Source of the DNA: Oscillospiraceae bacterium
GTDB lineage: Bacteria > Bacillota > Clostridia > Oscillospirales > Acutalibacteraceae
Direction: 5' to 3'
Assembly: GCA_902766855.1 (NCBI GenBank)
Contig: CACXFE010000070.1
Coordinates: 1-8,679 of the forward strand
DNA: 8,679 nt
Below the pieces are notes generated by a model that did not search any database, was not told the DNA's origin, and worked only from the letters and a program-made list of their open reading frames with translations. The position numbers and the translations under genes were made by a program. Shown here in pieces: positions 1-7,211 of this stretch (the stretch's first letter is position 1; the number at the start of each line of letters is the position of its first letter).

Positions 1-77
1 GCTCGAAAACACACTCGATTTCGGTCGCAGAATTTTATCGGAAAACGGATTTTTGGGTTATGCAAGGCAAAAGCGCA

Positions 78-97
78 GGAAATCCTGTCGGATTTCC
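78..97. repeat. Perfect 8-bp inverted repeat
   Basis: GGAAATCC at 78-85 and GGATTTCC at 90-97 are exact reverse complements separated by the four bases TGTC. The hairpin has no T-run on either side, so it is not an intrinsic terminator. It could be part of a structured leader or a repeat element. Confidence 0.6.
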
Positions 98-172
98 GAG
101 TATTTTAACGAAGCAAGGCACAAAAATCCTCCGCTAAAATCGGGTTTGGATTAGCGTGCTATGCTTAAGCAT

Positions 173-220
173 ATGAAGACCAACGCAAAGGCGACCGCTC
201 CGATCGGTTGCGGGGGATAA
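173..220 (+). CDS. Possible 15-codon leader peptide upstream of ABC-F
   Basis: The frame reads MKTNAKATAPIGCGG and stops with TAA at 218-220, directly abutting the AGGAG ribosome binding site of the ABC-F gene. An in-frame ATG four codons earlier (161) is an alternative start. No Shine-Dalgarno sequence precedes either ATG, which weakens the call. Several antibiotic-resistance ABC-F genes are known to be controlled by short upstream ORFs, and a GC-rich hairpin (191-211) lies inside this one. That makes a regulatory leader conceivable, but the ORF may equally be a chance reading frame. Confidence 0.2.
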   Translation: MKTNAKATAPIGCGG

Positions 221-225
221 AGGAG
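221..225 (+). promoter_or_regulatory. Ribosome binding site for the ABC-F gene
   Basis: AGGAG at 221-225 is followed by an 8-base spacer and the ATG at 234. This spacing is ideal and fixes the ABC-F start. Confidence 0.85.
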
Positions 226-233
226 TGCCGTGA

Positions 234-2132
234 ATGCAGCTGAAAATTCAAAACGGTGTGGTAGAACTCTCGGGCGAACCGATTTTAAGCGAAGTCAATT
301 TCGAGATCAACGATACCTCTAAAATCGCCGTGGTCGGGCGGAACGGTTGCGGGAAAACCACGCTTTTGAAACTCATCGCCGGGGAATATCAACCGGTGAA
401 ACTTGACAGCGATGAAAACAGTTTTTTTGCCGTTTCGGGCAAACCGAAGATCGGGGTACTCAACCAAATGGCTTTTGAAGACGACAATCGCACTCTGTTA
501 GAAGAAATCCGCTCGGTCTATCATGAGATCCTGGCACAAAAGCAAGAACTGGAAGAAGCACAGCGTGATATGGAAGCCGTACAAAGCGAGGAAAACATCC
601 GCCGTTATACGGCTTTGCTGGACGCATTTGATCGCGCGGGCGGATTTTATTTTGAAAAAGAATATGAGGGGGCGATCCGTCGCTTTGGCTTTGCCGAGGA
701 GAAAGATCGCCGCCTTTCCGCTTTTTCCGGCGGGCAGAGAACCCGCATCGCCTTTTTGAAATTATTGCTCTCCAAGCCGGATATTCTTCTGCTGGATGAG
801 CCGACCAATCACCTGGACATCGAGGCGGTGGAATGGTTGGAAGAATATCTGCAATCCTACAAAAAGGCCTTTGTGGTGGTTTCGCACGATCGGATGTTTC
901 TGGATCGGGTGGCACAAACGGTGTACGAGATCGAATACGGCAAAACGGTGAAATATGCCGGGAATTATACGGCGTTTGTGGAAGAAAAGGCCAAACGCCG
1001 CGCATCGCAGGAAAAAGAATACATAGCGCAGCAAAAGGAAATTGAGCGTTTAACGGCGTTGGCAGAGCGTTTTCGCTACAAACCCACCAAAGCGGCGATG
1101 GCGCAATCTCAGTTGCGCCGGCTGGAACGCATGAAACCCGTGGAGCGCCCGCAGGCTTACGATTTAAAAACTTTTCATGCCGATTTTGAGCCGGAAGATC
1201 CCGGTGTGAAAGATGTATTGAGCGTGCAGGATCTGCAAATCGGCTATACGGCGCCGCTCGCTACGGTCAACCTTGAAATGAAACGGGGAGACCGGGTGGG
1301 CATCATCGGCGGCAACGGAATCGGAAAATCCACTTTTGTGCGCACCCTGATGGGGGAAGTGCGCCCGCTCGGAGGGCAGTTCCGCTTTGGGGCAAGGGTG
1401 CGTGTAGGGTATTTTGATCAGCAAATGGCGCAGATCGCGGGGCCTGCCACCGTGTTGGATGATTTTCGTGCCGCGTTCCCGGGCATTACGGATTTCGAGG
1501 CACGAAGCGCCTTGGGGGCGTTTTTGTTCAGCGGGGAAGATGTTTTTAAAACTTTGGAGCAGTTATCCGGTGGGGAGCGGGTGCGGCTGGCACTTTGCAA
1601 ACTGTTGAAACGCCGCCCGAATTTTTTAATTTTGGATGAGCCGACCAACCATATGGATATTGTGGGGAAAGAAACGCTGGAAAGCATGCTTTCGCAATTC
1701 TCCGGCACGGTGCTGTTTATCTCGCATGACCGTTATTTCATTCAGAAAATTGCGGATAAATTGCTTTCTTTCGAACGCGAAGGAATTGCCTTTTTCCCAT
1801 ATGGATACGAGCAATATGCCGCCCGAAAAGAAGCGAAAACGGCGGAAAAAACAACGCCTGTCCCCGAGGAAACGAAGCCGAAGAAGAAATATACCACCCC
1901 CGCCAAAGAGCGCGGAAAACTGGAACGCGCGATCACCAAAACCGAAGAAAAGATTGCCGCGCTTGAAGAAAAGATCGGCGGTATGCAGGAAGAATTGAAC
2001 TGGCAGGAAAATGCGACGGATTACCTGCGGTTATCTGAATTACAAAAGGAGATCGAAGCCGCACAAACCGAACTGGACACCGCCATGCAGGAGTGGGAAA
2101 GATTGAACGGGGAATATGAAAAATTGCTGTAA
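234..2132 (+). CDS. ABC-F family ATPase (YdiF-like), ribosome-associated
   Basis: This is a duplicated ABC ATPase without membrane segments, the hallmark of the ABC-F family. These soluble proteins bind the ribosomal E site and modulate translation; some protect against antibiotics. The first domain has Walker A GRNGCGKT at residues 35-42, signature FSGGQ near 164-168, and Walker B with DEPTNHLD starting at D188 (catalytic E189). The second has Walker A GGNGIGKS at 359-366, signature LSGGE at 444-448, and DEPTNHMD starting at D468 (E469). A charged linker of roughly 80 residues joins the domains. The last 100 or so residues are Lys/Glu/Gln-rich, with a basic TTPAKERGKLERAI segment and a predicted coiled coil. 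The 632-residue length and C-terminal coiled coil suit the YdiF-like group. It stands alone, convergent with the aldolase. Whether it is housekeeping or confers resistance cannot be told from sequence. Confidence 0.93.
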   Translation: MQLKIQNGVVELSGEPILSEVNFEINDTSKIAVVGRNGCGKTTLLKLIAGEYQPVKLDSDENSFFAVSGKPKIGVLNQMAFEDDNRTLLEEIRSVYHEILAQKQELEEAQRDMEAVQSEENIRRYTALLDAFDRAGGFYFEKEYEGAIRRFGFAEEKDRRLSAFSGGQRTRIAFLKLLLSKPDILLLDEPTNHLDIEAVEWLEEYLQSYKKAFVVVSHDRMFLDRVAQTVYEIEYGKTVKYAGNYTAFVEEKAKRRASQEKEYIAQQKEIERLTALAERFRYKPTKAAMAQSQLRRLERMKPVERPQAYDLKTFHADFEPEDPGVKDVLSVQDLQIGYTAPLATVNLEMKRGDRVGIIGGNGIGKSTFVRTLMGEVRPLGGQFRFGARVRVGYFDQQMAQIAGPATVLDDFRAAFPGITDFEARSALGAFLFSGEDVFKTLEQLSGGERVRLALCKLLKRRPNFLILDEPTNHMDIVGKETLESMLSQFSGTVLFISHDRYFIQKIADKLLSFEREGIAFFPYGYEQYAARKEAKTAEKTTPVPEETKPKKKYTTPAKERGKLERAITKTEEKIAALEEKIGGMQEELNWQENATDYLRLSELQKEIEAAQTELDTAMQEWERLNGEYEKLL

Positions 2133-2145
2133 TGTTTCGCAAAAG

Positions 2146-2188
2146 AAAAAAGCGATTGCCGCACAGTTTGTGCGACAATCGCTTTTTT
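2146..2188. terminator. Bidirectional intrinsic terminator between convergent genes
   Basis: A long hairpin pairs AAAAAAGCGATTG (2146-2158) with CAATCGCTTTTTT (2176-2188). It continues after one C/A mismatch as CGCAC (2160-2164) with GTGCG (2170-2174), around the loop AGTTT. A T-run follows the stem on both strands. It sits 14 bases after the ABC-F stop and 12 bases after the aldolase stop, so it should terminate both transcripts. Confidence 0.93.
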
Positions 2189-2199
2189 AAAACACAAAA

Positions 2200-3063
2200 T
2201 CAGGCTTTGCCGACAGAGCCGAACAACTCCATCTTTTCTTTCACGGTCGCTTTGATAGCGGCAGTGCCGTCCGCCAGCAGTTTGCGCGGATCAAAGCCTT
2301 TTCCTTCCAAATCTTTCCCCGCTTCGATATAGCGGCGGGTGGCCGCGGCAAATGCCAACTGGCACTCGGTATTAACATTGATTTTCGAAACGCCGAGAGA
2401 GATGGCTTTTTTGATCATATCAGCGGGAATGCCGGTACCGCCGTGTAAAACAAGCGGCATGGCGCCGGTGAGTTTTTGAATTTCATCCAACACATCGAAA
2501 CGGAGGCCCGCCCAGTTGGCAGGATATTTGCCGTGAATATTGCCGATGCCGGCGGCCAACATGGTAACGCCGAGATCCGCGATCATTTTGCATTCGTTCG
2601 GATCAGCCACTTCGCCGCCGCCGATCACGCCGTCTTCCTCGCCGCCGATCGCACCGACTTCGGCCTCAATGGAAAGCCCGCGTTCGTTACAAATGCCAAC
2701 CAGTTCTTTGGTTTTTTCAATGTTTTCCTCAATCGGGTAATGCGACCCGTCAAACATGATGGAAGAGAAGCCCGCTTCAATACATTTTTTAGCGCCTTCA
2801 TAACTGCCGTGATCCAAGTGAAGCGCCACCGGCACGGTGATGCCCAATTCGTTGATCATGCCGTTTACCATCCCGACGACGGTGGTATACCCGCACATAT
2901 ATTTGCCTGCCCCTTCGGAAACCCCTAAAATGACCGGGGATTTTAATTCCTCCGCGGTTTGCAGAATGGCTTTTGTCCATTCCAGATTGTTGATGTTGAA
3001 CTGACCGACCGCATATTTGCCGGCCTTTGCTTTGGTAAGCATTTCCTTTGCTGATACTAACAT
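2200..3063 (-). CDS. fba: Class II fructose-1,6-bisphosphate aldolase
   Basis: This zinc-dependent cytosolic aldolase interconverts fructose 1,6-bisphosphate with dihydroxyacetone phosphate and glyceraldehyde 3-phosphate in glycolysis and gluconeogenesis. At 287 residues it matches the Gram-positive FbaA group (Bacillus FbaA is about 285). Visible landmarks are the N-terminal YAVGQFNINNLEW, the HLDHG motif with catalytic Asp84 and metal ligand His85, the EAEVGAIGGEED loop (Glu135), His177 in GNIHGKY, His207 in LVLHGGTG, and the phosphate-binding KINVNTE near 227-233. All expected active-site residues are present. The start is set by GGAGG eight bases before the ATG. A promoter at 3099-3127 lies just upstream, so the gene is probably monocistronic, although no terminator separates it from the E2-like gene behind it. 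Tagatose-bisphosphate aldolase activity is a less likely alternative. Confidence 0.95.
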   Translation of the reverse strand: MLVSAKEMLTKAKAGKYAVGQFNINNLEWTKAILQTAEELKSPVILGVSEGAGKYMCGYTTVVGMVNGMINELGITVPVALHLDHGSYEGAKKCIEAGFSSIMFDGSHYPIEENIEKTKELVGICNERGLSIEAEVGAIGGEEDGVIGGGEVADPNECKMIADLGVTMLAAGIGNIHGKYPANWAGLRFDVLDEIQKLTGAMPLVLHGGTGIPADMIKKAISLGVSKINVNTECQLAFAAATRRYIEAGKDLEGKGFDPRKLLADGTAAIKATVKEKMELFGSVGKA

Positions 3064-3098
3064 GATTTGTTCCTCCGTTTCAAAGAATTACCAAAAAT

Positions 3099-3127
3099 AT
3101 TGTATCGTATTTTTCCCCCGAAATCAA
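3099..3127 (-). promoter_or_regulatory. Sigma-70-type promoter for the aldolase gene
   Basis: On the minus strand, TTGATT (-35, 3122-3127) and TACAAT (-10, 3099-3104) are separated by exactly 17 bases. They lie about 35 bases upstream of the aldolase start. The spacer contains TCGGGGGAAAAAT (3109-3121), which recurs exactly in the spacer of the promoter at 8481-8509. Confidence 0.75.
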
Positions 3128-3155
3128 GTATTTCTTTGCACGGGGCAACTATTTT

Positions 3156-4004
3156 TTATAAACAGGGATCTTCGTTCACAACTTCGGGCGGCAGTTCCAA
3201 CAGGCGCGGATCTGCCAAATACCGGCTCATTTTACGGAATGCCATGGCAAAATAACTGCCCGAACAGATCCGCTCATCCATCACCACGCCGAACGGCAGG
3301 GAGCGCACCAACACAACTTCCCCGTTTTCGCCGCGCTTCGGCACCTCCCGCATATTGCCCAGGGTAATAAACAGGCTGGTGGTGCCAAACTCATAACAAT
3401 GGTGGTAGATATGGTTGGTACGGATCGAAGCCAGGTTGGAAATCGCAAGGCTGTTATGGAAGGGGGAAGCGTCAATGAGTTTTTTCGGCAGCAACCCGTG
3501 CTTATCCATCCAACGGAAAACAGCCACGCCGAAACGAACCAACCCCGGGATGCTTAATAAAATTTTGATCATCTTCTCGGTGCCGTTTTTTTCGGGCGTT
3601 TCGCGGTTTTCCGAAACATAGCGATTGATGGTATCGCTCACATCAAAAATCGTATCGGTTTTATTCAAGCGCATTTTGGACATGGTGCCGTTATCCGTTT
3701 CGCCGGATTTTAATACGACCATCGCCACCGTCAATTCATTGCGGGCATAGGCTTTGCTGTTGACAATAAAGCGGTTGATCAGCGGAAACTCCGCCACGGT
3801 GCGCACATATGCCGCGATAATGACTGCTAAATGGCTGATCTGTTTTCCTTCTTTGCGCCGCTCGTTCAAATAATGACGGATGGGATCATAAGGAATGTCC
3901 AAGGTGATCATATTCATGGAATCCACACGGTTTTTCATGATATAGGCCGCTACGGTATACATAGGGTCGGTATTGCGAAGGCGTTTGCCGTCTGCTCTTC
4001 TCAT
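3156..4004 (-). CDS. E2-like acyltransferase domain protein lacking the usual catalytic residues
   Basis: The protein resembles the catalytic domain of 2-oxoacid dehydrogenase E2 acyltransferases, the fold shared with chloramphenicol acetyltransferase. The N-terminal half (about residues 28-105) has the E2 layout: an ITLDIP strand, a helix with RHYLNERRKEGKQIS, then AAYVRTVAEFPLINRFI and a LTVAMVV strand. Near the C-terminus, DERICSG at residues 243-249 aligns with the E2 motif DHRxxDG, so the catalytic His is Glu244 and the Asp is Ser248. At 282 residues it lacks lipoyl and E1/E3-binding domains, and no E1 or E3 gene is nearby. The ATG at 4004 is preferred over the in-frame TTG at 4013, because AAGGA sits nine bases before the ATG but directly abuts the TTG. 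The function is unknown; it may be a non-canonical acyltransferase or a non-catalytic relative. Confidence 0.75.
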   Translation of the reverse strand: MRRADGKRLRNTDPMYTVAAYIMKNRVDSMNMITLDIPYDPIRHYLNERRKEGKQISHLAVIIAAYVRTVAEFPLINRFIVNSKAYARNELTVAMVVLKSGETDNGTMSKMRLNKTDTIFDVSDTINRYVSENRETPEKNGTEKMIKILLSIPGLVRFGVAVFRWMDKHGLLPKKLIDASPFHNSLAISNLASIRTNHIYHHCYEFGTTSLFITLGNMREVPKRGENGEVVLVRSLPFGVVMDERICSGSYFAMAFRKMSRYLADPRLLELPPEVVNEDPCL

Positions 4005-4041
4005 AGGCTCCAATCCTTATCGTTATTTTTTTATCAAAAAT

Positions 4042-4070
4042 ATCATAACACATTGCTTTTTTAATTACAA
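4042..4070 (-). promoter_or_regulatory. Sigma-70-type promoter for the E2-like gene
   Basis: On the minus strand, TTGTAA (-35, 4065-4070) is followed by a 17-base spacer and TATGAT (-10, 4042-4047). This predicts a start near 4035 and a leader of about 30 nt before the ATG at 4004. The surrounding region is AT-rich. The promoter separates this gene from the lipid cluster upstream. Confidence 0.7.
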
Positions 4071-4096
4071 CTATTTTTTAACAAAAAATGAACAAA

Positions 4097-4771
4097 TTAT
4101 AAAAAATCCAATACGGCGCGGTTGAATGCGGCCGATTGCTTGGCGGCGATAAAATGATCGCCTTTCAAAAAGAGCAGTTTCGCACCCGGGATGCTGCGGG
4201 CGATCAATCGCGTGTGGCGGGTGCGGATCATATCGCGGGTGCCGGCGATCACCAGTGTTTGCGCCCGGATGCCCGCAAGTTCATGGGGGGAAAGAAAGGG
4301 ATCGTTCACCATCAGCCCCAACAGTTCGGCTTTGGCTTTTGCGCGTTCATCCTTGCCGGAAAACAGCCGCGCCGCGTAATATCCGATTTCGATCGGCAAC
4401 TGATAACGCGCTTTCACGCCGCGCGGCGTAAGGTTGCCGCCGTTCAAAATCAGTTTGTCAACCCGCTCCGGGTATTTCAGGGCAAAGCACATGGCGATAT
4501 TGGCGCCGTCTGAAAAGCCGAGGAGGTGTGCCCGGGAAAGCCCGTGCCGATCCATAAATCCGGCAAGGTCATCCGCAAAACGGCGGATCGTGAAGGCGCC
4601 TTCGCCCCGCGGCGTTTGCCCGTGCCCTCTGGTATCGGGTGCAAAAACATGAAAGCGGGTTGCAAACACCGGGATCTGGTTTTTAAAATAGCCGTTGTTT
4701 TCGCCGTTCCCGTGCAGCAGGATCAGCGGCTTGCCCTGTCCGGCTTCGGTATCATGCAGTTCAATATCCAA
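4097..4771 (-). CDS. Alpha/beta hydrolase
   Basis: This is a soluble alpha/beta-hydrolase-fold enzyme of about 224 residues with an intact triad. Counting from the chosen start, Ser87 lies in the nucleophile elbow GFSDG, Asp180 in VIAGTRDMI, and His206 in KGDHF. LILLHGNGE (16-24) supplies the oxyanion-hole region and PDTRGHG (45-51) is the usual conserved turn. No signal peptide or lid insertion is obvious. The substrate cannot be inferred from the motifs. I chose TTG at 4771 because AAGGAGG lies eight bases upstream and the protein then begins at the family's first strand (MDIELHD). A GTG at 4834, with a weaker AGGGAG, would add 21 residues. It is the last gene of the lipid cluster, about 96 bases after the PAP2 stop, so a lipase or esterase role in lipid remodelling is plausible inference. 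Confidence 0.85.
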   Translation of the reverse strand: MDIELHDTEAGQGKPLILLHGNGENNGYFKNQIPVFATRFHVFAPDTRGHGQTPRGEGAFTIRRFADDLAGFMDRHGLSRAHLLGFSDGANIAMCFALKYPERVDKLILNGGNLTPRGVKARYQLPIEIGYYAARLFSGKDERAKAKAELLGLMVNDPFLSPHELAGIRAQTLVIAGTRDMIRTRHTRLIARSIPGAKLLFLKGDHFIAAKQSAAFNRAVLDFL

Positions 4772-4777
4772 AGAAAA

Positions 4778-4786
4778 CCCCTCCTT
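4778..4786 (-). promoter_or_regulatory. Ribosome binding site favouring the TTG start of the hydrolase
   Basis: The minus strand reads AAGGAGGGG, then TTTTCT, then TTG. It is the best Shine-Dalgarno match near the hydrolase gene and decides between the TTG at 4771 and the upstream GTG at 4834. Confidence 0.65.
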
Positions 4787-4867
4787 GTTCGGATGATCTT
4801 GCCGCCCCGCCCGGCAATAAAGCAGGGAACGCACGGCGCGCTCCCTTTCGTTTGATAAAAAACAATT

Positions 4868-5533
4868 TTAATTTTGATGGCGGGATTTCAGTTTATCCGG
4901 CAGGATATACGCAAAGGGATAGGCTACCGCACACAGGATCAGGGCGGCGATGATATCCACCAGAGAATGCTGTTTCAAAAACACCGTGGAAATGCTGATC
5001 ACCACTGTGAGAGTTACATAAACGGTTTGCCACAACGGCGTGCGGAACGGCTTGCATTCCCAGGTGGTGAACAAAACCAAAAACGAGCCGGTGACATGCA
5101 AAGAAGGGCAAACATTGGTGTTGGTATCAAACCCGTAAAGAAACCTTACAATATCCACACAGAAGTTTTCCCGCGGAAATTCCGTCGGGCGGAGTTCCTG
5201 CTTGTTCGGGAACAACAGATAAACCAAAATGGTTACGGTGTAAGTAATCATGATGAAATACATCATTTTTTTAAAGGCGGGAATATCAAAAAACAGGGTA
5301 TAGGCGTGCATTCCAAAGATAAAGAGAAACCAAAAATAATACGGAAAAATAAAGTATTCACAAAAAGGAATTTGCCAGTCAAGAGGAATTTCAATGGTGG
5401 TAAATTCAAGGGGGATAAAACGCTCCATTGATAGAAACATCAAGCCGTATACAGGCCAATATAACAAAAGCAGCAAATGACGGAATTCGGGTGAGGTCAG
5501 GTTCCCCGGCCTTAATTTTTTATAATTCACCAT
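4868..5533 (-). CDS. PAP2-superfamily membrane phosphatase
   Basis: This 221-residue integral membrane protein has about six hydrophobic segments, roughly at 18-40, 56-82, 90-109, 147-161, 167-189 and 191-215. It carries the PAP2 phosphatase signature: CPSLHV with His146, then KQHSLVD with the nucleophile-type His189 and supporting Asp193. The first motif is compact, with Lys111 and Arg115-Pro116 (K-x3-RP instead of K-x6-RP), resembling the PAP2_3/Aur1-type subgroup. Members remove phosphate from phosphatidic acid, undecaprenyl pyrophosphate or sphingolipid phosphates, or transfer headgroups. The start overlaps the glycosyltransferase stop by 14 bases and its own ribosome binding site is distant, which suggests translational coupling. 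Next to a diacylglycerol glycosyltransferase, making diacylglycerol is an attractive but unproven role; undecaprenyl-pyrophosphate recycling is the main alternative. Confidence 0.88.
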   Translation of the reverse strand: MVNYKKLRPGNLTSPEFRHLLLLLYWPVYGLMFLSMERFIPLEFTTIEIPLDWQIPFCEYFIFPYYFWFLFIFGMHAYTLFFDIPAFKKMMYFIMITYTVTILVYLLFPNKQELRPTEFPRENFCVDIVRFLYGFDTNTNVCPSLHVTGSFLVLFTTWECKPFRTPLWQTVYVTLTVVISISTVFLKQHSLVDIIAALILCAVAYPFAYILPDKLKSRHQN

Positions 5534-6647
5534 AAACCAAATCGAGATCCTTTAATATGGAATTTTTAATTTCCTCCGGCGCACAGGTGCGAAAACCTGC
5601 CCGGAGTGCGTCAGACATGGCCGTGAGTTGCTCCCGGTTGCGCAGGGTGGCACACACGGTTTTAGAAAGGGAGTAGAGATCGGCTTCGGTTTGCCCGAAA
5701 CCATGTTGCAGGAAAAATTCAATATTGCGGGTTTCACAACCCGGCACCGCGTCAATAAAAAAGATGGGAAGCGCTTTGACTGCCGCTTCGGTACTGCTTA
5801 ATCCGCCCGGTTTTGTGAGAATTAAGGACGCGGCGTCCATGTAAAGCGACATTCTGGTAGTGTAGCCGATCACACGCATATTATCGGGAGGCGGATTTTT
5901 GGTAAAGGCTTTGTAAAGCCGCTTGTTATTTCCGCAAATGACTACCAGCATCGCGTTTTCCGGCAGGTTTTCCCGGATGTTGTCCGCCAGGTCTTTGATC
6001 GGGCCGCAACCCATGCTGCCGCACATGAGCAGGGCGATTTGTTTATCCGGCGGGAGGGAGAGGCTTTTCTTCGCTTTTTCCGGCGGCTCGGCGTGATAAA
6101 ACGCTTTGCGTACCGGGATGCCGGAGGCAAAAAGCCGCTCTTTCGGGATCCCGTTACCGGCAAATTCCGCTATCAGTTTTTCATGCGGAATAAAATACCG
6201 ATCCAAAAAGGTTTGATTGACGCCCGGGGAGCAGGTATAATCGGTTGCCACAAAATAAGAACGCAGGGCAAGGTGGCGGCGCTTTTTTAAATCGGTGACC
6301 ATCATGGCGGAAAACACATGGGTGCAGATAATCGCGTCAAACGGGTTTTCCTCCAAAAAAGCGGCAAGCGAATCACAGCCTTTGGTAACCAGGTCATAAA
6401 TCAGACCCTCATTGCCCTCTTTCATGTGATTCTCTTCAAACCGGTAACTCACCCCGAACAGTTTCGGCAGTTTGCGGTAAATAAACACATGACCTTTGCT
6501 GATCAGTTTCGATTTTTCCGGCGACCAAAATGCCAGCGCGTCACGGATTTCACAATCAATATGCTGTTCGTCAAAACAGTCTTTCAAGGCTTTGGCGGCG
6601 GAGTTGTGCCCTTCTCCGGTATTACAGGACAGGATCAGCATACGCAT
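5520..6647 (-). CDS. Diacylglycerol glycosyltransferase, MGDG-synthase/UgtP type (GT28)
   Basis: The protein (375 residues) has the two-domain GT-B architecture of MGDG synthase and the processive diacylglycerol beta-glucosyltransferase UgtP, peripheral enzymes that move a sugar from a UDP-sugar onto diacylglycerol at the inner membrane face. The acceptor domain starts with LILSCNTGEGHNSAAKAL, containing the family GxGH loop (residues 11-14). The donor domain begins near LLMCGSMGCGP and carries VVICGNNKRL, RVIGYTTRM, the nucleotide-sugar motif TKPGGLSSTEA (about 277-287) and PGCETRNIEFF, equivalent to the family PGQExxNxxFL. The length is typical. AGGAG-type GGAG lies ten bases before the chosen ATG; a second ATG two codons later is less well placed. 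It overlaps the CrtO-like gene by 26 bases and the PAP2 gene by 14. Whether it adds glucose or galactose, and how many residues, cannot be read from sequence. Confidence 0.9.
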   Translation of the reverse strand: MRMLILSCNTGEGHNSAAKALKDCFDEQHIDCEIRDALAFWSPEKSKLISKGHVFIYRKLPKLFGVSYRFEENHMKEGNEGLIYDLVTKGCDSLAAFLEENPFDAIICTHVFSAMMVTDLKKRRHLALRSYFVATDYTCSPGVNQTFLDRYFIPHEKLIAEFAGNGIPKERLFASGIPVRKAFYHAEPPEKAKKSLSLPPDKQIALLMCGSMGCGPIKDLADNIRENLPENAMLVVICGNNKRLYKAFTKNPPPDNMRVIGYTTRMSLYMDAASLILTKPGGLSSTEAAVKALPIFFIDAVPGCETRNIEFFLQHGFGQTEADLYSLSKTVCATLRNREQLTAMSDALRAGFRTCAPEEIKNSILKDLDLVYGEL

Positions 6648-7131
6648 GAGCGCGTTTCTCCTTTCGTTTTATCATTTTTTCGCGCAGAATGATCAAATGC
6701 GGGCGATTGTAACGCTGGATCAGAATAAACGGAACATTACAGCCGACATACACGAAAATCAAGATCACACCGATGTAATTCTTCCAAAAGAAATAAATGC
6801 CGACAGAAAAAATGCAAAGCCAGTGATGAATACATTCCGCCACACAGGTTTCTTTGATCAGGGCGTCGATCTGCTCGCTTTCGGCATTCGGCCCGATCCG
6901 TTTCGGCAGCATATCCCGCATGATGCGGCTCATATCCGGCAAGCGGGTTTTCCAACGGCGGATCCCGATTACTTTATACAGTTTTCCGCTCCGTTCAAAG
7001 GGAAAAGAACAAAACGGAAACCGGGTTTCGCAAAACAGGCGCCGTGGAAGAGATTCCCCCACATAATGCGCGAGAATCCCGATCACCGCAACATAAATAA
7101 CGCTTTTTAAGAAAGCCATCGTTCTTTTCAT
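6622..7131 (-). CDS. CrtO-like glycolipid acyltransferase
   Basis: The protein matches, from memory of the family, glycosyl-4,4'-diaponeurosporenoate acyltransferase (CrtO) of Staphylococcus, which esterifies a fatty acid to the glucose in staphyloxanthin. Shared landmarks are RRWK with LPD (residues 58-66), KETCVAECIHHW (93-104) and the strongly conserved NVPFILIQRYNRPHL (132-146). At 169 residues it is close to CrtO (about 165). Hydrophobic stretches at about 8-24 and 104-140 indicate a membrane protein, ending in a basic tail. The longer reading frame opens with a GTG at 7164, but that lies at the predicted transcription start, so the ATG at 7131 or 7119 is more likely; neither has an ideally spaced ribosome binding site. 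It leads the cluster. No carotenoid genes are visible, so the acceptor is probably a different glycolipid. Confidence 0.82.
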   Translation of the reverse strand: MKRTMAFLKSVIYVAVIGILAHYVGESLPRRLFCETRFPFCSFPFERSGKLYKVIGIRRWKTRLPDMSRIMRDMLPKRIGPNAESEQIDALIKETCVAECIHHWLCIFSVGIYFFWKNYIGVILIFVYVGCNVPFILIQRYNRPHLIILREKMIKRKEKRAHAYADPVL

Positions 7132-7171
7132 CACCCTTTTTGCAGGATAACACCATATCAACACTGATTAC

Positions 7172-7200
7172 AGTATAGCATAAAAATGGGCGTCTGGCAA
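7172..7200 (-). promoter_or_regulatory. Sigma-70-type promoter for the glycolipid cluster
   Basis: On the minus strand, TTGCCA (-35, 7195-7200) and TATACT (-10, 7172-7177) are separated by 17 bases, predicting transcription from about 7165. It lies between the DUF4317 stop and the CrtO-like gene and can drive all four downstream genes. No promoter is obvious inside the cluster, though one could hide in coding sequence. Confidence 0.75.
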
Positions 7201-7211
7201 CCATAAAGTCA

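Larger units (their letters stand above)
1..233 (+). other. Upstream region of the ABC-F gene, no convincing gene
   Basis: This stretch has no convincing complete gene. One forward frame is open from the window edge to a TAG at 152-154, and another to a TAA at 106-108. Neither gives a recognisable protein, so a truncated gene tail cannot be excluded. The region is rich in inverted repeats: a perfect 8-bp stem (78-85 with 90-97, loop TGTC), the 12-base palindrome ATGCTTAAGCAT at 161-172, and a 7-bp stem with one G-T pair (191-197 with 205-211). The last stem ends nine bases before the ABC-F ribosome binding site. I see no confident promoter. It may be a structured 5' leader or a dispersed intergenic element, but neither can be shown from one copy. 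Confidence 0.5.
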